Below, piece after piece: positions 18,704 to 27,211 of a stretch of DNA of 64,000 nucleotides. Within the stretch, counting starts at the first letter, position 1; each line of letters opens with the position of its first letter. The stretch comes from Arenibacter sp. P308M17 (GTDB lineage Bacteria > Bacteroidota > Bacteroidia > Flavobacteriales > Flavobacteriaceae). Below the pieces are notes generated by a model that was not told where the DNA came from, searched no databases, and saw only the letters and a program-made list of their open reading frames with translations. The stretch lies in contig NZ_QVON01000002.1 in NCBI RefSeq assembly GCF_003426735.1, positions 620,001-684,000 on the forward strand, written 5' to 3'. The translations under genes were made by a program, and so were the position numbers.

Positions 18704-20626
18704 ATGCTGTTTAAACATCCGGAACTCCTTTGGGCCCTTTTTCTTCTCCTTATTCCTATTTTCATCCATCTCTTCCAACTCCGCAGATTTAAGAAAACTC
18801 CATTTACAAATGTAAAAATCTTAAAAAAAGTTGTTGCGGAATCAAGAAAAAGCAAATCCATAAAAAAGTGGCTGCTTTTGGTTACCCGCCTATTACTCCT
18901 AACAGCACTTATCCTAGCTTTTGCCCAACCTTTTTTCCCTGGAAAATCAGCCCTAAAAAACAATGAAATAGTCATATACCTTGATAATTCCCTAAGTATG
19001 CAGGCCAAAATGGGAACAGCTACCCTATTGGAAAATATGGTACAAGGAATATTGAAGGCTGTTCCAGAAGATAATATTTTCACTCTTTTTACCAATGATA
19101 AGATATTTCGGGAAGTTCGTATAGGCGACATTAAAAACGATTTGCTTGCCCTGCCCCATTCCAATAACCAATTGCAATTAAAAGATATAGACTTAAAGGC
19201 CAAAAGCTTGTTCTCCGGAGATGAAGGAACTCGTAAGGACCTGGTCATGATATCCGATTTTCAAAAGAGTATTAATTGGACCCCAACGGACTCTCTAGGG
19301 GACATTAATACACATTTGGTAGGATCCGTACCGGCAAAGCTTGTAAATATCTCAATAGATACTGCCTTTATCAGCACTATTTCCTCTGAGAATTTGGAAT
19401 TGAAAAGTATTCTCTCTACCAATACCACAGTGGACAACAGTCCGGTTTCCCTATATAATGGGGATAAATTGATTGCAAAAACATCGGTTACGTTCAATAA
19501 TGATAAAAAGGGGGAGGTAGTTTTTACCCTTCCGGCAGACGAACTTATCAATGGCGAAATTTTAATCTCGGATTCAGGGCTTAATTATGACAATCAACTT
19601 TATTTCAATTTGGACAAGCAAAATACAATTAAGGTAATATCCGTAGGGGATGCCAATAGTGATTACTTAGGGCGCATTTTCGACGAAGATACCTTCCAAT
19701 ACTCCAATTTCAGCTTAAAATCTTTGAATTACAGCCTATTGGAGTTACAAAATCTAATCATCCTCAACGAACTCAACAGCATCCCCATACCTCTGCAAAA
19801 TGCCTTGCTGGCCTTTAAAAACAGTGGAGGTACGGTAGTAGTTGTACCAAGTATCCAAGCTGATAGGGAAAATTACAATTCCTTTTTAATGGCGCTTTCA
19901 AATACTATTCTAATTTCTTCTGTTGGCGAGGAAAGAAAGATTAGCCAGATTGCCTTTTCCCATCCACTTTATAGGAATGTTTTTGAAAAAGAAGTAACCA
20001 ATTTTCAATATCCCTCCGTAAATTCATTCCATAATATTAAATCGGACATGCCTAAAATCCTTTCGTATCAAAATGGCGATCCATTTTTGGTTGGAGAAAA
20101 CGGTACTTATTTATTTACAGCATCCATATCCAAGGAAAATTCAAATTTTTTAAATTCTCCCTTAATTGTTCCAACCTTATATAAAATGGGCATGGGTAGT
20201 CTTAAGATTCCCAAAATTTATGAAACGATAGGCGGTAAAACCACTGTTGATATCCCTGTTAAACTTACTAAAGATCGTATTTTAAAAGTGTCCAAAGAAG
20301 ATTTCGAATTTGTACCCTTTCAACAATCCCTTACCAACAGGACCACCTTAAATTTTAGCGATTATCCCAAGGGTTCCGGCATATACAACATAACGGACGA
20401 AGGAAAGATAATTAGGCACATAAGTTTCAATTTTCCCAGGGAGGAAAGTCAATTGGACTATTTGGACCTGGATAAGCTCAATGCCAGTAGTAAAAACGAC
20501 GATGTTGCCACATTGTTCCAAAATATAGAAAAAGACAATAGCATCAACGAGCTTTGGAAATGGTTTGCTATTTTAGCATTAGCATTCATATGTATCGAGG
20601 TTCTTATCCAAAAATTTTTGAAATGA
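18704..20626 (+). CDS. BatA N-terminal domain / VWA-like membrane protein
   Basis: A 640-residue inner-membrane protein. The start ELLWALFLLLIPIFIHLFQL, then RRFKKTPFTNVKILK, is the BatA (aerotolerance) N-terminal domain with its first membrane helix; a second helix lies near 58-78. A von Willebrand A-type region follows, with the MIDAS-like motif YLDNSLSMQ (about 91-99). A last membrane helix near 619-636 leaves a short tail, so the middle ~530 residues probably face the periplasm. No MoxR, BatB or TPR genes accompany it. It overlaps the next gene (ATGA), a fixed arrangement suggesting joint function. Confidence 0.82.
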   Translation: MLFKHPELLWALFLLLIPIFIHLFQLRRFKKTPFTNVKILKKVVAESRKSKSIKKWLLLVTRLLLLTALILAFAQPFFPGKSALKNNEIVIYLDNSLSMQAKMGTATLLENMVQGILKAVPEDNIFTLFTNDKIFREVRIGDIKNDLLALPHSNNQLQLKDIDLKAKSLFSGDEGTRKDLVMISDFQKSINWTPTDSLGDINTHLVGSVPAKLVNISIDTAFISTISSENLELKSILSTNTTVDNSPVSLYNGDKLIAKTSVTFNNDKKGEVVFTLPADELINGEILISDSGLNYDNQLYFNLDKQNTIKVISVGDANSDYLGRIFDEDTFQYSNFSLKSLNYSLLELQNLIILNELNSIPIPLQNALLAFKNSGGTVVVVPSIQADRENYNSFLMALSNTILISSVGEERKISQIAFSHPLYRNVFEKEVTNFQYPSVNSFHNIKSDMPKILSYQNGDPFLVGENGTYLFTASISKENSNFLNSPLIVPTLYKMGMGSLKIPKIYETIGGKTTVDIPVKLTKDRILKVSKEDFEFVPFQQSLTNRTTLNFSDYPKGSGIYNITDEGKIIRHISFNFPREESQLDYLDLDKLNASSKNDDVATLFQNIEKDNSINELWKWFAILALAFICIEVLIQKFLK

Positions 20627-21876
20627 ACATAGTTTTAAAATCTGCCAAGATAGTTGCTCCTTCCAACAAGGAACTTCATTTAAAAAAGCGCGATATTTTT
20701 ATAAGAAACGGGATAATAGAAGATATTGCCGCCAATTTGGATATTGAAGGAAAAACAAAGGTAGTCCAATTAAAAAATCTACATGTATCCCTCGGATGGT
20801 TCGATTCCAGCGTAAGTTTTGGCGAACCGGGCTATGAGGAAAGGGAAACCATTGAAAATGGTCTATACACGGCGGCAAGGAGTGGTTTTACAGATATTGT
20901 ACTAAACCCCAATACCCATCCCTTGCCCGATAGCAGCTCCGATATTGTTTTTTTAAGGAACGCATCTAAAAATGCCGCTACCTCCCTTCACGCCTTAGGG
21001 ACCTTGACCGTTAGGTCCGAGGGAGAAAGTTTGGCCGAACTGTACGACATGAAATCTGCCGGTGCCGTGGGGTTTTATGATTACAAACTGCCTTTGGGGA
21101 ACTCAAATCTTCTAAAGATCGCCCTTCAATATGCCCATAATTTTAATGGCCTGGTACATTCCTTTCCCATGGATCTGCAGATTGCAGGAAAAGGAATCGT
21201 AAATGAAGGTAGGGAATCCACAAAACTTGGATTAAAAGGAATTCCCAATTTGGCAGAGGAACTAAATATTGCCCGGGATCTTTGCATATTGGAATACACG
21301 GAAGGCAAATTGCACATCCCCACTATTTCAACGGCCAATTCTGTAAAACTAATAGCGGAGGCTAAAAAAAAGGGATTGGATGTTAGCTGCAGTGTAGCCG
21401 TACACAACCTTTGCTTTACCGATGAAACCTTGGCAGAGTTCGATTCCCACTATAAATTGATGCCACCGCTTAGGACCCTGGCAGATCGTAAGGCCTTAAT
21501 AAAGGGATTAAAGGACGGAACCATAGATTTTGTAACCACAGACCATAGACCTATGGACATTGAACACAAAAGAGTGGAATTCGACAATGCTTCGGATGGC
21601 ACTATAGGCCTGGAAAGCGCTTTTGGCATGTTAAATCGGATTTTTGATCTTGATACCACCATATCCCTGCTGACCAAAGGTCGTGAAAGATATGGCCTTG
21701 AAACCCCTATGCTGAAAGTAGGTGAAAATGCAGCACTTACCCTATTCGACCCCGATCAGGAATATACCTTTGAAGAGCAGCACATTTTATCCAGTTCCAT
21801 GAATAGTTGTTTTTTGGGAAGTAAACTTAAGGGAAAGGTTTATGGAATTGTGGCCAACAATCAAATTATTGACTAA
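20623..21876 (+). CDS. Dihydroorotase-like protein lacking the metal-binding HxH
   Basis: 417 residues with the amidohydrolase fold of class I dihydroorotase: VLKSAKIVAPSNKELHLKKR, VVQLKNLHVSLGWFDSSVSF (strand 1), GFTDIVLNPNTHP, and TTDHRPMDIEHK. In active enzymes strand 1 reads DxHxHLREPG; here it is DSSVSFGEPG, so both His are lost. The usual CHIS motif is PTIS. It is therefore probably a catalytically dead or repurposed paralogue, like the PyrC' partners of ATCase. ATG 20623 was chosen because it overlaps the batA-type stop and precedes the conserved start; an in-frame ATG 69 bases upstream lies within the preceding gene. Confidence 0.85.
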   Translation: MNIVLKSAKIVAPSNKELHLKKRDIFIRNGIIEDIAANLDIEGKTKVVQLKNLHVSLGWFDSSVSFGEPGYEERETIENGLYTAARSGFTDIVLNPNTHPLPDSSSDIVFLRNASKNAATSLHALGTLTVRSEGESLAELYDMKSAGAVGFYDYKLPLGNSNLLKIALQYAHNFNGLVHSFPMDLQIAGKGIVNEGRESTKLGLKGIPNLAEELNIARDLCILEYTEGKLHIPTISTANSVKLIAEAKKKGLDVSCSVAVHNLCFTDETLAEFDSHYKLMPPLRTLADRKALIKGLKDGTIDFVTTDHRPMDIEHKRVEFDNASDGTIGLESAFGMLNRIFDLDTTISLLTKGRERYGLETPMLKVGENAALTLFDPDQEYTFEEQHILSSSMNSCFLGSKLKGKVYGIVANNQIID

Positions 21877-21988
21877 CTTTATAGGAACTAAGCCTAAAGC
21901 GATATGCAATGGAATTATTTAGATTTCCTTGGCAAGGGACTGAATGATAAGTTGGCGTAAGCGGTGGGCACCCAAAGTTAATAAAAAT

Positions 21989-22048
21989 TAATCCCGATAA
22001 CCAACGGGAACAGGCCTACCGGCAAAGGCAGAATTTTAACCTTTAACT
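21989..22048. repeat. Dispersed intergenic repeat copy
   Basis: Contains AATCCCGATAACCAACGGGA, then CAGGCCTACCGGCAAAGGCA, closely matching the copies near 2831-2910 and 59243-59294. It lies just upstream of the first DUF4870 gene. Confidence 0.65.
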
Positions 22049-22070
22049 AGATAATAATAAAAGCTAAAAA

Positions 22071-22388
22071 ATGGACCAGAAAACTATAAGTGAGGGAAAA
22101 ACTATGGCAATTGTCAGTTACATTACCGTTATTGGCCTACTCATTGCCTTTATAGTGAACAATGATAAAAAAAATGAATTTGTCAAATTCCATATCGGGC
22201 AATCTTTAAGGGTGTGGATATTGGCCATTGCCCTTTCCATTGTCCTGGGAATTATAGCTGTAACCATGGGAATGGGGTTCCTTAGAATATTACAGTGGGC
22301 CCCATGGGTTTTGGCCGTAATTGGAGCCATAAATGCCAACAACGGAAAATTGGAAAAATTGCCTATTATTGGGTCTATTGGGGAATAA
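22071..22388 (+). CDS. DUF4870 family membrane protein
   Basis: 105 residues, a short cytoplasmic start (ISEGKTMAIVSYITV) and three hydrophobic segments (about 12-28, 46-66, 72-90). It is typical of DUF4870, sometimes labelled Tic20-like; the role is unknown. The first half is clearly paralogous to the next gene (shared pattern EGKT-AI-Y-T--G-LIA and N-D-KN-F--FH--Q). A terminator separates them. Confidence 0.8.
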   Translation: MDQKTISEGKTMAIVSYITVIGLLIAFIVNNDKKNEFVKFHIGQSLRVWILAIALSIVLGIIAVTMGMGFLRILQWAPWVLAVIGAINANNGKLEKLPIIGSIGE

Positions 22389-22410
22389 TTATAAGGAACT
22401 ATAAATTCAG

Positions 22411-22438
22411 GGAGGTCTGTTAAGGGCCTCTTTTTTTG
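22411..22438 (+). terminator. Terminator between the two DUF4870 genes
   Basis: GAGGTC pairs with GGCCTC (one T-G pair) over a short loop, followed by seven T. Confidence 0.75.
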
Positions 22439-22457
22439 TTCAAATTTTAAACTTGAC

Positions 22458-22465
22458 TAACTTTG
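22458..22465 (+). promoter_or_regulatory. -7 box of the second DUF4870 gene
   Basis: TAACTTTG, exact TAnnTTTG match, with a TTTG about 19 bases upstream (22435-22438) that can serve as the -33 element. Only 5 bases separate it from the ATG at 22471. Confidence 0.7.
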
Positions 22466-22470
22466 CCTCT

Positions 22471-22797
22471 ATGGATAATGTTATTAAGGAAGGAAAGACT
22501 ACGGCTATTATAGCTTACCTCACAATGGTTGGGGCATTGATTGCCATTTCGATGAATTCGGACCCAAAGAACGGCTTTGCCCGGTTTCATACAAGGCAAG
22601 CGTTCGGATTACATCTTGTTTTTCTTGGCTTTGCTATTTTTTTAAGCAATTGGTACAACGAATATGCCTGGTACGGCCTCTATATTTTTTATATAGTACT
22701 TTGGTTCTATGGCTTTCTGGGAGCCTTGAACAATAAAAAGCAGGAGCTGCCCATACTTGGCCCCTATTTTCAAAAATGGTTCACTTTTATATCTTAG
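22471..22797 (+). CDS. DUF4870 family membrane protein, second copy
   Basis: 108 residues with three hydrophobic segments, paralogous to the preceding gene in its first 45 residues (VIKEGKTTAIIAYLTMVGAL and NSDPKNGFARFHTRQAF). ATG 22471 is preferred over the TTG at 22453 because that TTG lies upstream of the -7 box and would not be transcribed. It ends one base before the esterase start, so the two form an operon. Confidence 0.8.
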   Translation: MDNVIKEGKTTAIIAYLTMVGALIAISMNSDPKNGFARFHTRQAFGLHLVFLGFAIFLSNWYNEYAWYGLYIFYIVLWFYGFLGALNNKKQELPILGPYFQKWFTFIS

Positions 22798-22798
22798 A

Positions 22799-23458
22799 AT
22801 GACTACAGCTCCCCTTTCATTGGAACATCTTATTAGACCATCAAATATTTCCGAGGGCAAGCCGCCCGTACTGTTCATGCTCCACGGGTATGGAAGCAAT
22901 GAGGAAGATCTTTTTTCCTTTGCCTCCGAACTCCCTAAAGAATTATGCATCATATCGGTTAGGGCACCCTACCCCATGCAGCCCTATGGCCATGCATGGT
23001 ATGCCATTAACTTTGAAGCTGAAAAAGGGAAATGGAACGATGAGGCGCAAGCGGTTCTCTCCAGGGATAAAATTAAGGTATTTATAGGGGAAGCCTGTAA
23101 AACCTATGGGCTGGATGAAAAAAATGTGACCTTATTGGGGTTCAGCCAAGGTACCATCCTGAGTTATGCGGTAGCATTATCCTATCCTGAGTTGGTCAAA
23201 AATGTAATTGCCCTGAGCGGTTATATCAATGAAAACCTAATTCTGAAGAATTATCGGGAGAATAACTTTAAAAATCTAAAGATCTATGTTTCCCATGGAA
23301 GTGTAGATCAGGTAATTCCCGTGGCCTGGGCACAGCAGGCCCCGGAAATTTTAAAAGAAGTTAAGATCGACCATGTATATGAGGAATTCCCTGTTGGCCA
23401 TGGTGTGGCCCCTCAGAATTTCTACTCCTTCAAGTCGTGGTTACAGGATAAGATCTAA
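22799..23458 (+). CDS. Alpha/beta-hydrolase, phospholipase/carboxylesterase type
   Basis: 219 residues. Seen: oxyanion start LFMLHGYGSNEEDLF, nucleophile Ser in LLGFSQGTILSYAVAL, catalytic Asp in SHGSVDQVIPV and His in FPVGHGVAP, the standard triad order of the carboxylesterase/thioesterase family. There is no signal peptide, so it is cytosolic; the substrate is unknown. The start one base after the upstream stop is preferred to an in-frame ATG 42 bases earlier inside that gene. The 3' end overlaps the convergent next gene by 4 bases. Confidence 0.88.
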   Translation: MTTAPLSLEHLIRPSNISEGKPPVLFMLHGYGSNEEDLFSFASELPKELCIISVRAPYPMQPYGHAWYAINFEAEKGKWNDEAQAVLSRDKIKVFIGEACKTYGLDEKNVTLLGFSQGTILSYAVALSYPELVKNVIALSGYINENLILKNYRENNFKNLKIYVSHGSVDQVIPVAWAQQAPEILKEVKIDHVYEEFPVGHGVAPQNFYSFKSWLQDKI

Positions 23459-23949
23459 TTGCTACGGGTATACAACAAATGGTCTATCAATGAAAAATCC
23501 ACACCAAGATCGTCCTTCAGTTCATACTTGATCAGTACTTCCCCCCAATATTTCCCGTCCGAGAAATCGGCCAATATCCATTTATGGTTTAAAACATTGA
23601 TCTTGTTTATCTTGAAATCGTTTTCCATCCCCTCATAAGGGATTAGGGGGTTGTCCCCAACACTCTCATTGGTCTCCAGTAACTTATCCGATATATACAG
23701 GCTGGGGTCCTTTAAATTTAAATGATCATAATAGGCCAAGGCATCATCATTGTTTTCCAAAGAAAAATATTGGTTGTCCAAAACCTTTATATGCAATTTC
23801 TGTACGGAATCCTCCAGCTGGGAAAGGTTTTCCTCCAGTGCTTCCAATTTTGTATTTTTTGCCTTCACCATATTATTGGTACTTACAAATTGGTAAAGTG
23901 CTATTAAGGCTACGAATATGAACAAATACAGGTAAATTTTATGTTTCAT
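23455..23949 (-). CDS. Membrane-anchored coiled-coil protein of unknown function
   Basis: 164 residues: a short N-terminal membrane helix (IYLYLFIFVALIALYQFV, about 4-21), a coiled coil (AKNTKLEALEENLSQLEDS, about 30-55), then a soluble periplasmic domain with NHKWILADFSDGKYWGEVLI. I do not recognise a named function. It resembles flavobacterial anchored proteins of unknown role. Its 3' end overlaps the convergent esterase gene. Confidence 0.72.
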   Translation of the reverse strand: MKHKIYLYLFIFVALIALYQFVSTNNMVKAKNTKLEALEENLSQLEDSVQKLHIKVLDNQYFSLENNDDALAYYDHLNLKDPSLYISDKLLETNESVGDNPLIPYEGMENDFKINKINVLNHKWILADFSDGKYWGEVLIKYELKDDLGVDFSLIDHLLYTRSN

Positions 23950-24168
23950 TTATTTAAAAATTTTTATTAATTTGAAAATGAGGATAATAAAAATTTTCTG
24001 CATAAATCAACCGCTTAGCTTTCGCATAAAAAATTTAATTATTTCGGTCGGTATACAAAAAATTAATTTTGTTTATGCTCATTCCATTCCTTTGTTTTCG
24101 ATTGTATTGGATTAATAATAATTGATATTAGTTGAAATATTTATCTGACCCATGGGCGTTAAGATAGA

Positions 24169-24933
24169 TTAAACCTCTATAACCAGATTGTCATAGGCCA
24201 AATGGACATTATCCGGGAGCTCTTCCTCAACCTCATCATGAAAGCCCAATAAGTGGCTTATATGGGTCAGATAAGCAGTTTTAGGCTTTACGATAGCAAT
24301 AAACTCCAAAGCTTCTTCCAAATTGAAATGTGAATGGTGGGGCTCTATGCGTAGGGCATTGATTACCAAGGTACTTACTCCTTTTATTTTTTCCATTTCT
24401 TCCTTGTCCATACTTTTCACATCGGTCAAATACACAAAGTCCTGTATTCTAAACCCAAAAACCTGTAATCTATTGTGCTGCGCCTCCACTGGTATGGCCA
24501 TGAGGTTTCCAATTCTGAAAGGCTTATTGTTTTTAATGGTATTGATCTCTACGGCCGGGGCGCCCGGATATCGATTTTCATCGGCGAATATATAATCGAA
24601 CCGTTCTTTAATGGAAGCAACGACCCGTTCATGGGCATAGATGGGAATATCTCCCTGTCTAAAAAAAAATGGCCTAATATCATCTATTCCAGCGGTATGG
24701 TCGGAATGCTCATGCGTAAATAAAATTCCATCTATTCTGACTACATTATTGGCCAGCATCTGCTGTCTAAAATCGGGGCCGCAATCTATTATATAATTAT
24801 AGGAGTCCCAAGAAACCATTACTGAAACCCGTAGCCGTTTATCCTTGGAATTATTACTTAAACAAACAGGGTGTTTACTCCCAATTACGGGGATTCCCTG
24901 AGATGTTCCAGTACCTAGAAAAGTTATTTTCAA
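24169..24933 (-). CDS. MBL-fold metallo-hydrolase (PhnP-like)
   Basis: 254 residues of the metallo-beta-lactamase fold. Seen: FLGTGTSQGIPVIGS at the start, the two-metal motif HEHSDH (His74, His76, Asp78, His79), later HNRLQVFGF and LTHISHLLGFHDEVE. The pattern matches PhnP-type phosphodiesterases, but no phosphonate genes are near, so the substrate is open. The start is TTG at 24933: the conserved N-terminus begins there, no in-frame ATG lies between it and an upstream stop, and a promoter box is 18 bases upstream. Confidence 0.87.
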   Translation of the reverse strand: MKITFLGTGTSQGIPVIGSKHPVCLSNNSKDKRLRVSVMVSWDSYNYIIDCGPDFRQQMLANNVVRIDGILFTHEHSDHTAGIDDIRPFFFRQGDIPIYAHERVVASIKERFDYIFADENRYPGAPAVEINTIKNNKPFRIGNLMAIPVEAQHNRLQVFGFRIQDFVYLTDVKSMDKEEMEKIKGVSTLVINALRIEPHHSHFNLEEALEFIAIVKPKTAYLTHISHLLGFHDEVEEELPDNVHLAYDNLVIEV

Positions 24934-24951
24934 ACTGCTATTTATTTAATC

Positions 24952-24959
24952 CAAATTTA
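24952..24959 (-). promoter_or_regulatory. -7 box of the MBL-fold gene
   Basis: CAAATTTA on the plus strand reads TAAATTTG on the minus strand, an exact TAnnTTTG match. It is back to back with the divergent box at 24994. Confidence 0.6.
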
Positions 24960-24993
24960 TAACTATTTTATTTAATAGATAACTCAAACTTTT

Positions 24994-25001
24994 TAACTTT
25001 G
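24994..25001 (+). promoter_or_regulatory. -7 box of the 486-residue protein gene
   Basis: TAACTTTG, exact TAnnTTTG match, 20 bases before the ATG at 25022. Confidence 0.65.
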
Positions 25002-25021
25002 CTACAAGTAAATAAGACGCT

Positions 25022-26482
25022 ATGTCCAATATTTTTAAGAAAGAAGTGGCTTTTACCAATGTCCCATCCATTAAGGCAAAAACCTTAAGGATAAATTTAA
25101 ATCCGGATATTTACGGTACGTTTTCTGAAATTGGTGCGGGACAAGAGACTTCCGGTCATTTTTTTAAGTCGGGCGGTGCTTCAGGTACCATTGCAAAAGC
25201 AATGAGTGCGTACGATAAGGATTTTAGCGACGCTATTTATGGAATTGAGGAAGACGGCAGGTATGTAACCCAGTCCAGGTTAAAAAAAATGTTGGCCCAC
25301 GAAATGGAAAACATGGACAATAGAATAAGTCGGGACAAACACCCTGATAGATTGTTTTTTTCATATGCCAACACCGTTGCCACAATAGATTTTTCAAAGA
25401 GATATAAAGGCCATGGGTGGATCGGAATCCGATATCAGTTGGATCCCAAACAAAAAGAATTGAACGAAATTATCCTACATATTCGCTTCAAACAAAATGA
25501 AGCGAGGCTGCAACAGGAAACCTTGGGAATTGTCGGGGTCAATCTTATTTACGGCGCATTTTATAAATACGACAAACCTAGAAAATTACTAAAATATCTT
25601 TATGACCATATCGATAAGGACACGGTTGAAATAGATATGGTCAATTTTGCCGGACCAAATTTTGCCGAAGTAGACAATAGGCTAATGAGTTTACAGCTCG
25701 TTAAAAACGATATGACCGATGCCGTAATGTTCGGACCCGATGGTAATAATCTTTTACCGGCGACCATGCTTTACAAAAAAAATATTTTGGCCTTGCGCGG
25801 TAGCTTTAGACCGGTAACCAAGGTGAATATGGATATGTTCAAAAAATCCTATGAGATATTCATCAGGGAACCAAGTGTAGAGGAGGAAAATACCGTTGTC
25901 ATTTTTGAAATTACCCTTTCCAACCTTCGTGCTTCCGGGGAAATTGATGAACAGGATTTTATGGATCGGGCAGAACTATTGTGTTCCTTGGGCCATACGG
26001 TAATGATATCGAAATTTCAGGAGTATTTTAAACTCGTTGAATATTTTAGCAATTATACCAAATCCAAGATCGGCCTTACCATGGGGGTCAACAATTTGGT
26101 CGATATTTTTGATGAAAAATATTACCGCCATTTAAGTGGAGGTATCTTGGAAGCTTTTGGTAAATTGTTCTTTAAAGACCTTAAAGTGTACCTATATCCT
26201 ATGCGCAACGAGGAAACGGGACAAATTATGACAAGTAACACCATCAAAGTACATCCTAGAATGAAAGAATTGTACAAATTCTTCAAGTACAATGGAAAAG
26301 TGATGGACATCATAGATTACGATCCGGAAATACTACATGTTTTCTCCAGGGATGTTCTCAAACAAATAATCAATGGGGAAGAAGGATGGGAATCCGTACT
26401 TCCTGAGGGTATCGCGGAAATAATAAAAAAGAAGGAACTTTTTATCCGTAAACCCTTGGAAGAGGAAAAGGAAAAAGTGTAG
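25022..26482 (+). CDS. Conserved cytosolic protein of unknown function (family often mislabelled TonB-dependent receptor)
   Basis: 486 residues with no signal peptide and no membrane segments. N-terminal blocks IYGTFSEIGAGQETSGHFF and GGASGTIAKAMSAYDKDFSD look highly conserved, as does GIVGVNLIYGAFY. The C-terminal half is rich in Lys/Glu (IIKKKELFIRKPLEEEKEKV). I recall flavobacterial homologues carrying the label TonB-dependent receptor; nothing here (no plug, no barrel, no secretion signal) supports it. It has its own promoter and a bidirectional terminator. Function not assigned. Confidence 0.78.
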   Translation: MSNIFKKEVAFTNVPSIKAKTLRINLNPDIYGTFSEIGAGQETSGHFFKSGGASGTIAKAMSAYDKDFSDAIYGIEEDGRYVTQSRLKKMLAHEMENMDNRISRDKHPDRLFFSYANTVATIDFSKRYKGHGWIGIRYQLDPKQKELNEIILHIRFKQNEARLQQETLGIVGVNLIYGAFYKYDKPRKLLKYLYDHIDKDTVEIDMVNFAGPNFAEVDNRLMSLQLVKNDMTDAVMFGPDGNNLLPATMLYKKNILALRGSFRPVTKVNMDMFKKSYEIFIREPSVEEENTVVIFEITLSNLRASGEIDEQDFMDRAELLCSLGHTVMISKFQEYFKLVEYFSNYTKSKIGLTMGVNNLVDIFDEKYYRHLSGGILEAFGKLFFKDLKVYLYPMRNEETGQIMTSNTIKVHPRMKELYKFFKYNGKVMDIIDYDPEILHVFSRDVLKQIINGEEGWESVLPEGIAEIIKKKELFIRKPLEEEKEKV

Positions 26483-26510
26483 GCTTTTTTTATTACATGG
26501 CAATATTAAA

Positions 26511-26554
26511 GGGGCCGTCATAAACTATTGGGTTATGACAGCCCCGTGTTTTTT
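26511..26554. terminator. Bidirectional terminator
   Basis: GGGGC-c-GTCATAA pairs with TTATGAC-a-GCCCC over a 9-base loop, followed by a T-rich tail (GTGTTTTTT). It sits between two converging genes and can serve both. Confidence 0.85.
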
Positions 26555-26562
26555 CCTTTCAC

Positions 26563-27012
26563 TTAAAGTAATTGCGCAGCGTGATCCTTGGTCTTTACCT
26601 TTTCGATTACCTTCTCCACAACTCCGTCCCCGCCTATAACAAAGGTCATTCTGTGAATGCCATCATATTTTTTTCCCATAAACTGTTTTGGCCCCCACAC
26701 ACCAAAAATATTAAGAATGGTATGGTCCTCATCCGCCAACAATGGAAAGGGGAACTGATATTTATTTTTAAAATTCAATTGTTTTTTCTGTGAGTCGGCA
26801 CTTACACCCAAAAGCTCATAACCCTGTGCTTTCAGCTCTTTGTAATTATCCCTTAAATTACAGGCTTCTGCCGTACATCCCGGTGTATTCGCCTTAGGGT
26901 AGAAAAAGACGATTAATTTTTTACCACTATAATCGGATAGCTTAATAATATTACCGTTTTCATCATGGGCCGAAAATTCGGGTACCCTATCCCCTACTTT
27001 TAAAGTTTTCAT
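26563..27012 (-). CDS. bcp: Thioredoxin-dependent thiol peroxidase (Bcp)
   Basis: A 149-residue atypical 2-Cys peroxiredoxin that reduces hydrogen and lipid peroxides. Seen: peroxidatic Cys46 in YPKANTPGCTAEACNLRDNY with resolving Cys51 five residues later, and GVWGPKQFMGKKYDGIHR near the C-terminus. ATG 27012 (MKTLKVGDRVPEF) matches the family start; an in-frame ATG 45 bases upstream adds an unrelated peptide reading through a repeat. Confidence 0.94.
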   Translation of the reverse strand: MKTLKVGDRVPEFSAHDENGNIIKLSDYSGKKLIVFFYPKANTPGCTAEACNLRDNYKELKAQGYELLGVSADSQKKQLNFKNKYQFPFPLLADEDHTILNIFGVWGPKQFMGKKYDGIHRMTFVIGGDGVVEKVIEKVKTKDHAAQLL

Positions 27013-27025
27013 CTGTTTATATTTA

Positions 27026-27141
27026 TTGCCTGCCTGTTCGGCAGACAGGTTGTTCAACGGTCGGACCTGCCCTACTTCTTCATTCGGGCGGGTGTAATAT
27101 TCAAGTAGTCAATTTCGTCCCGACAATTATCGGGAGGTTTT
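27026..27141. repeat. Dispersed GC-rich repeat cluster upstream of bcp
   Basis: Holds GCCTGCCTGTTCGGCAGAC, a second GC-rich piece CGGACCTGCCC...GGGCGGG and CCCGACAATTATCGGGA, the reverse-orientation counterparts of the repeats near 2.8 and 22 kb. Confidence 0.6.
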
Positions 27142-27211
27142 TAAATTTTCCTAATGAATCTTCCATAATTAAATTTTAAGTAAATTTATATTTTTATAAA
27201 ATTACGCATAA

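Noticed and set aside
20554-20622. Longer N-terminus for the dihydroorotase-like protein
   Set aside because: It reads inside the preceding gene and the conserved start is at 20623, at the ATGA overlap.
22453-22455. TTG as start of the second DUF4870 protein
   Set aside because: It lies upstream of the -7 box and would not be in the transcript.
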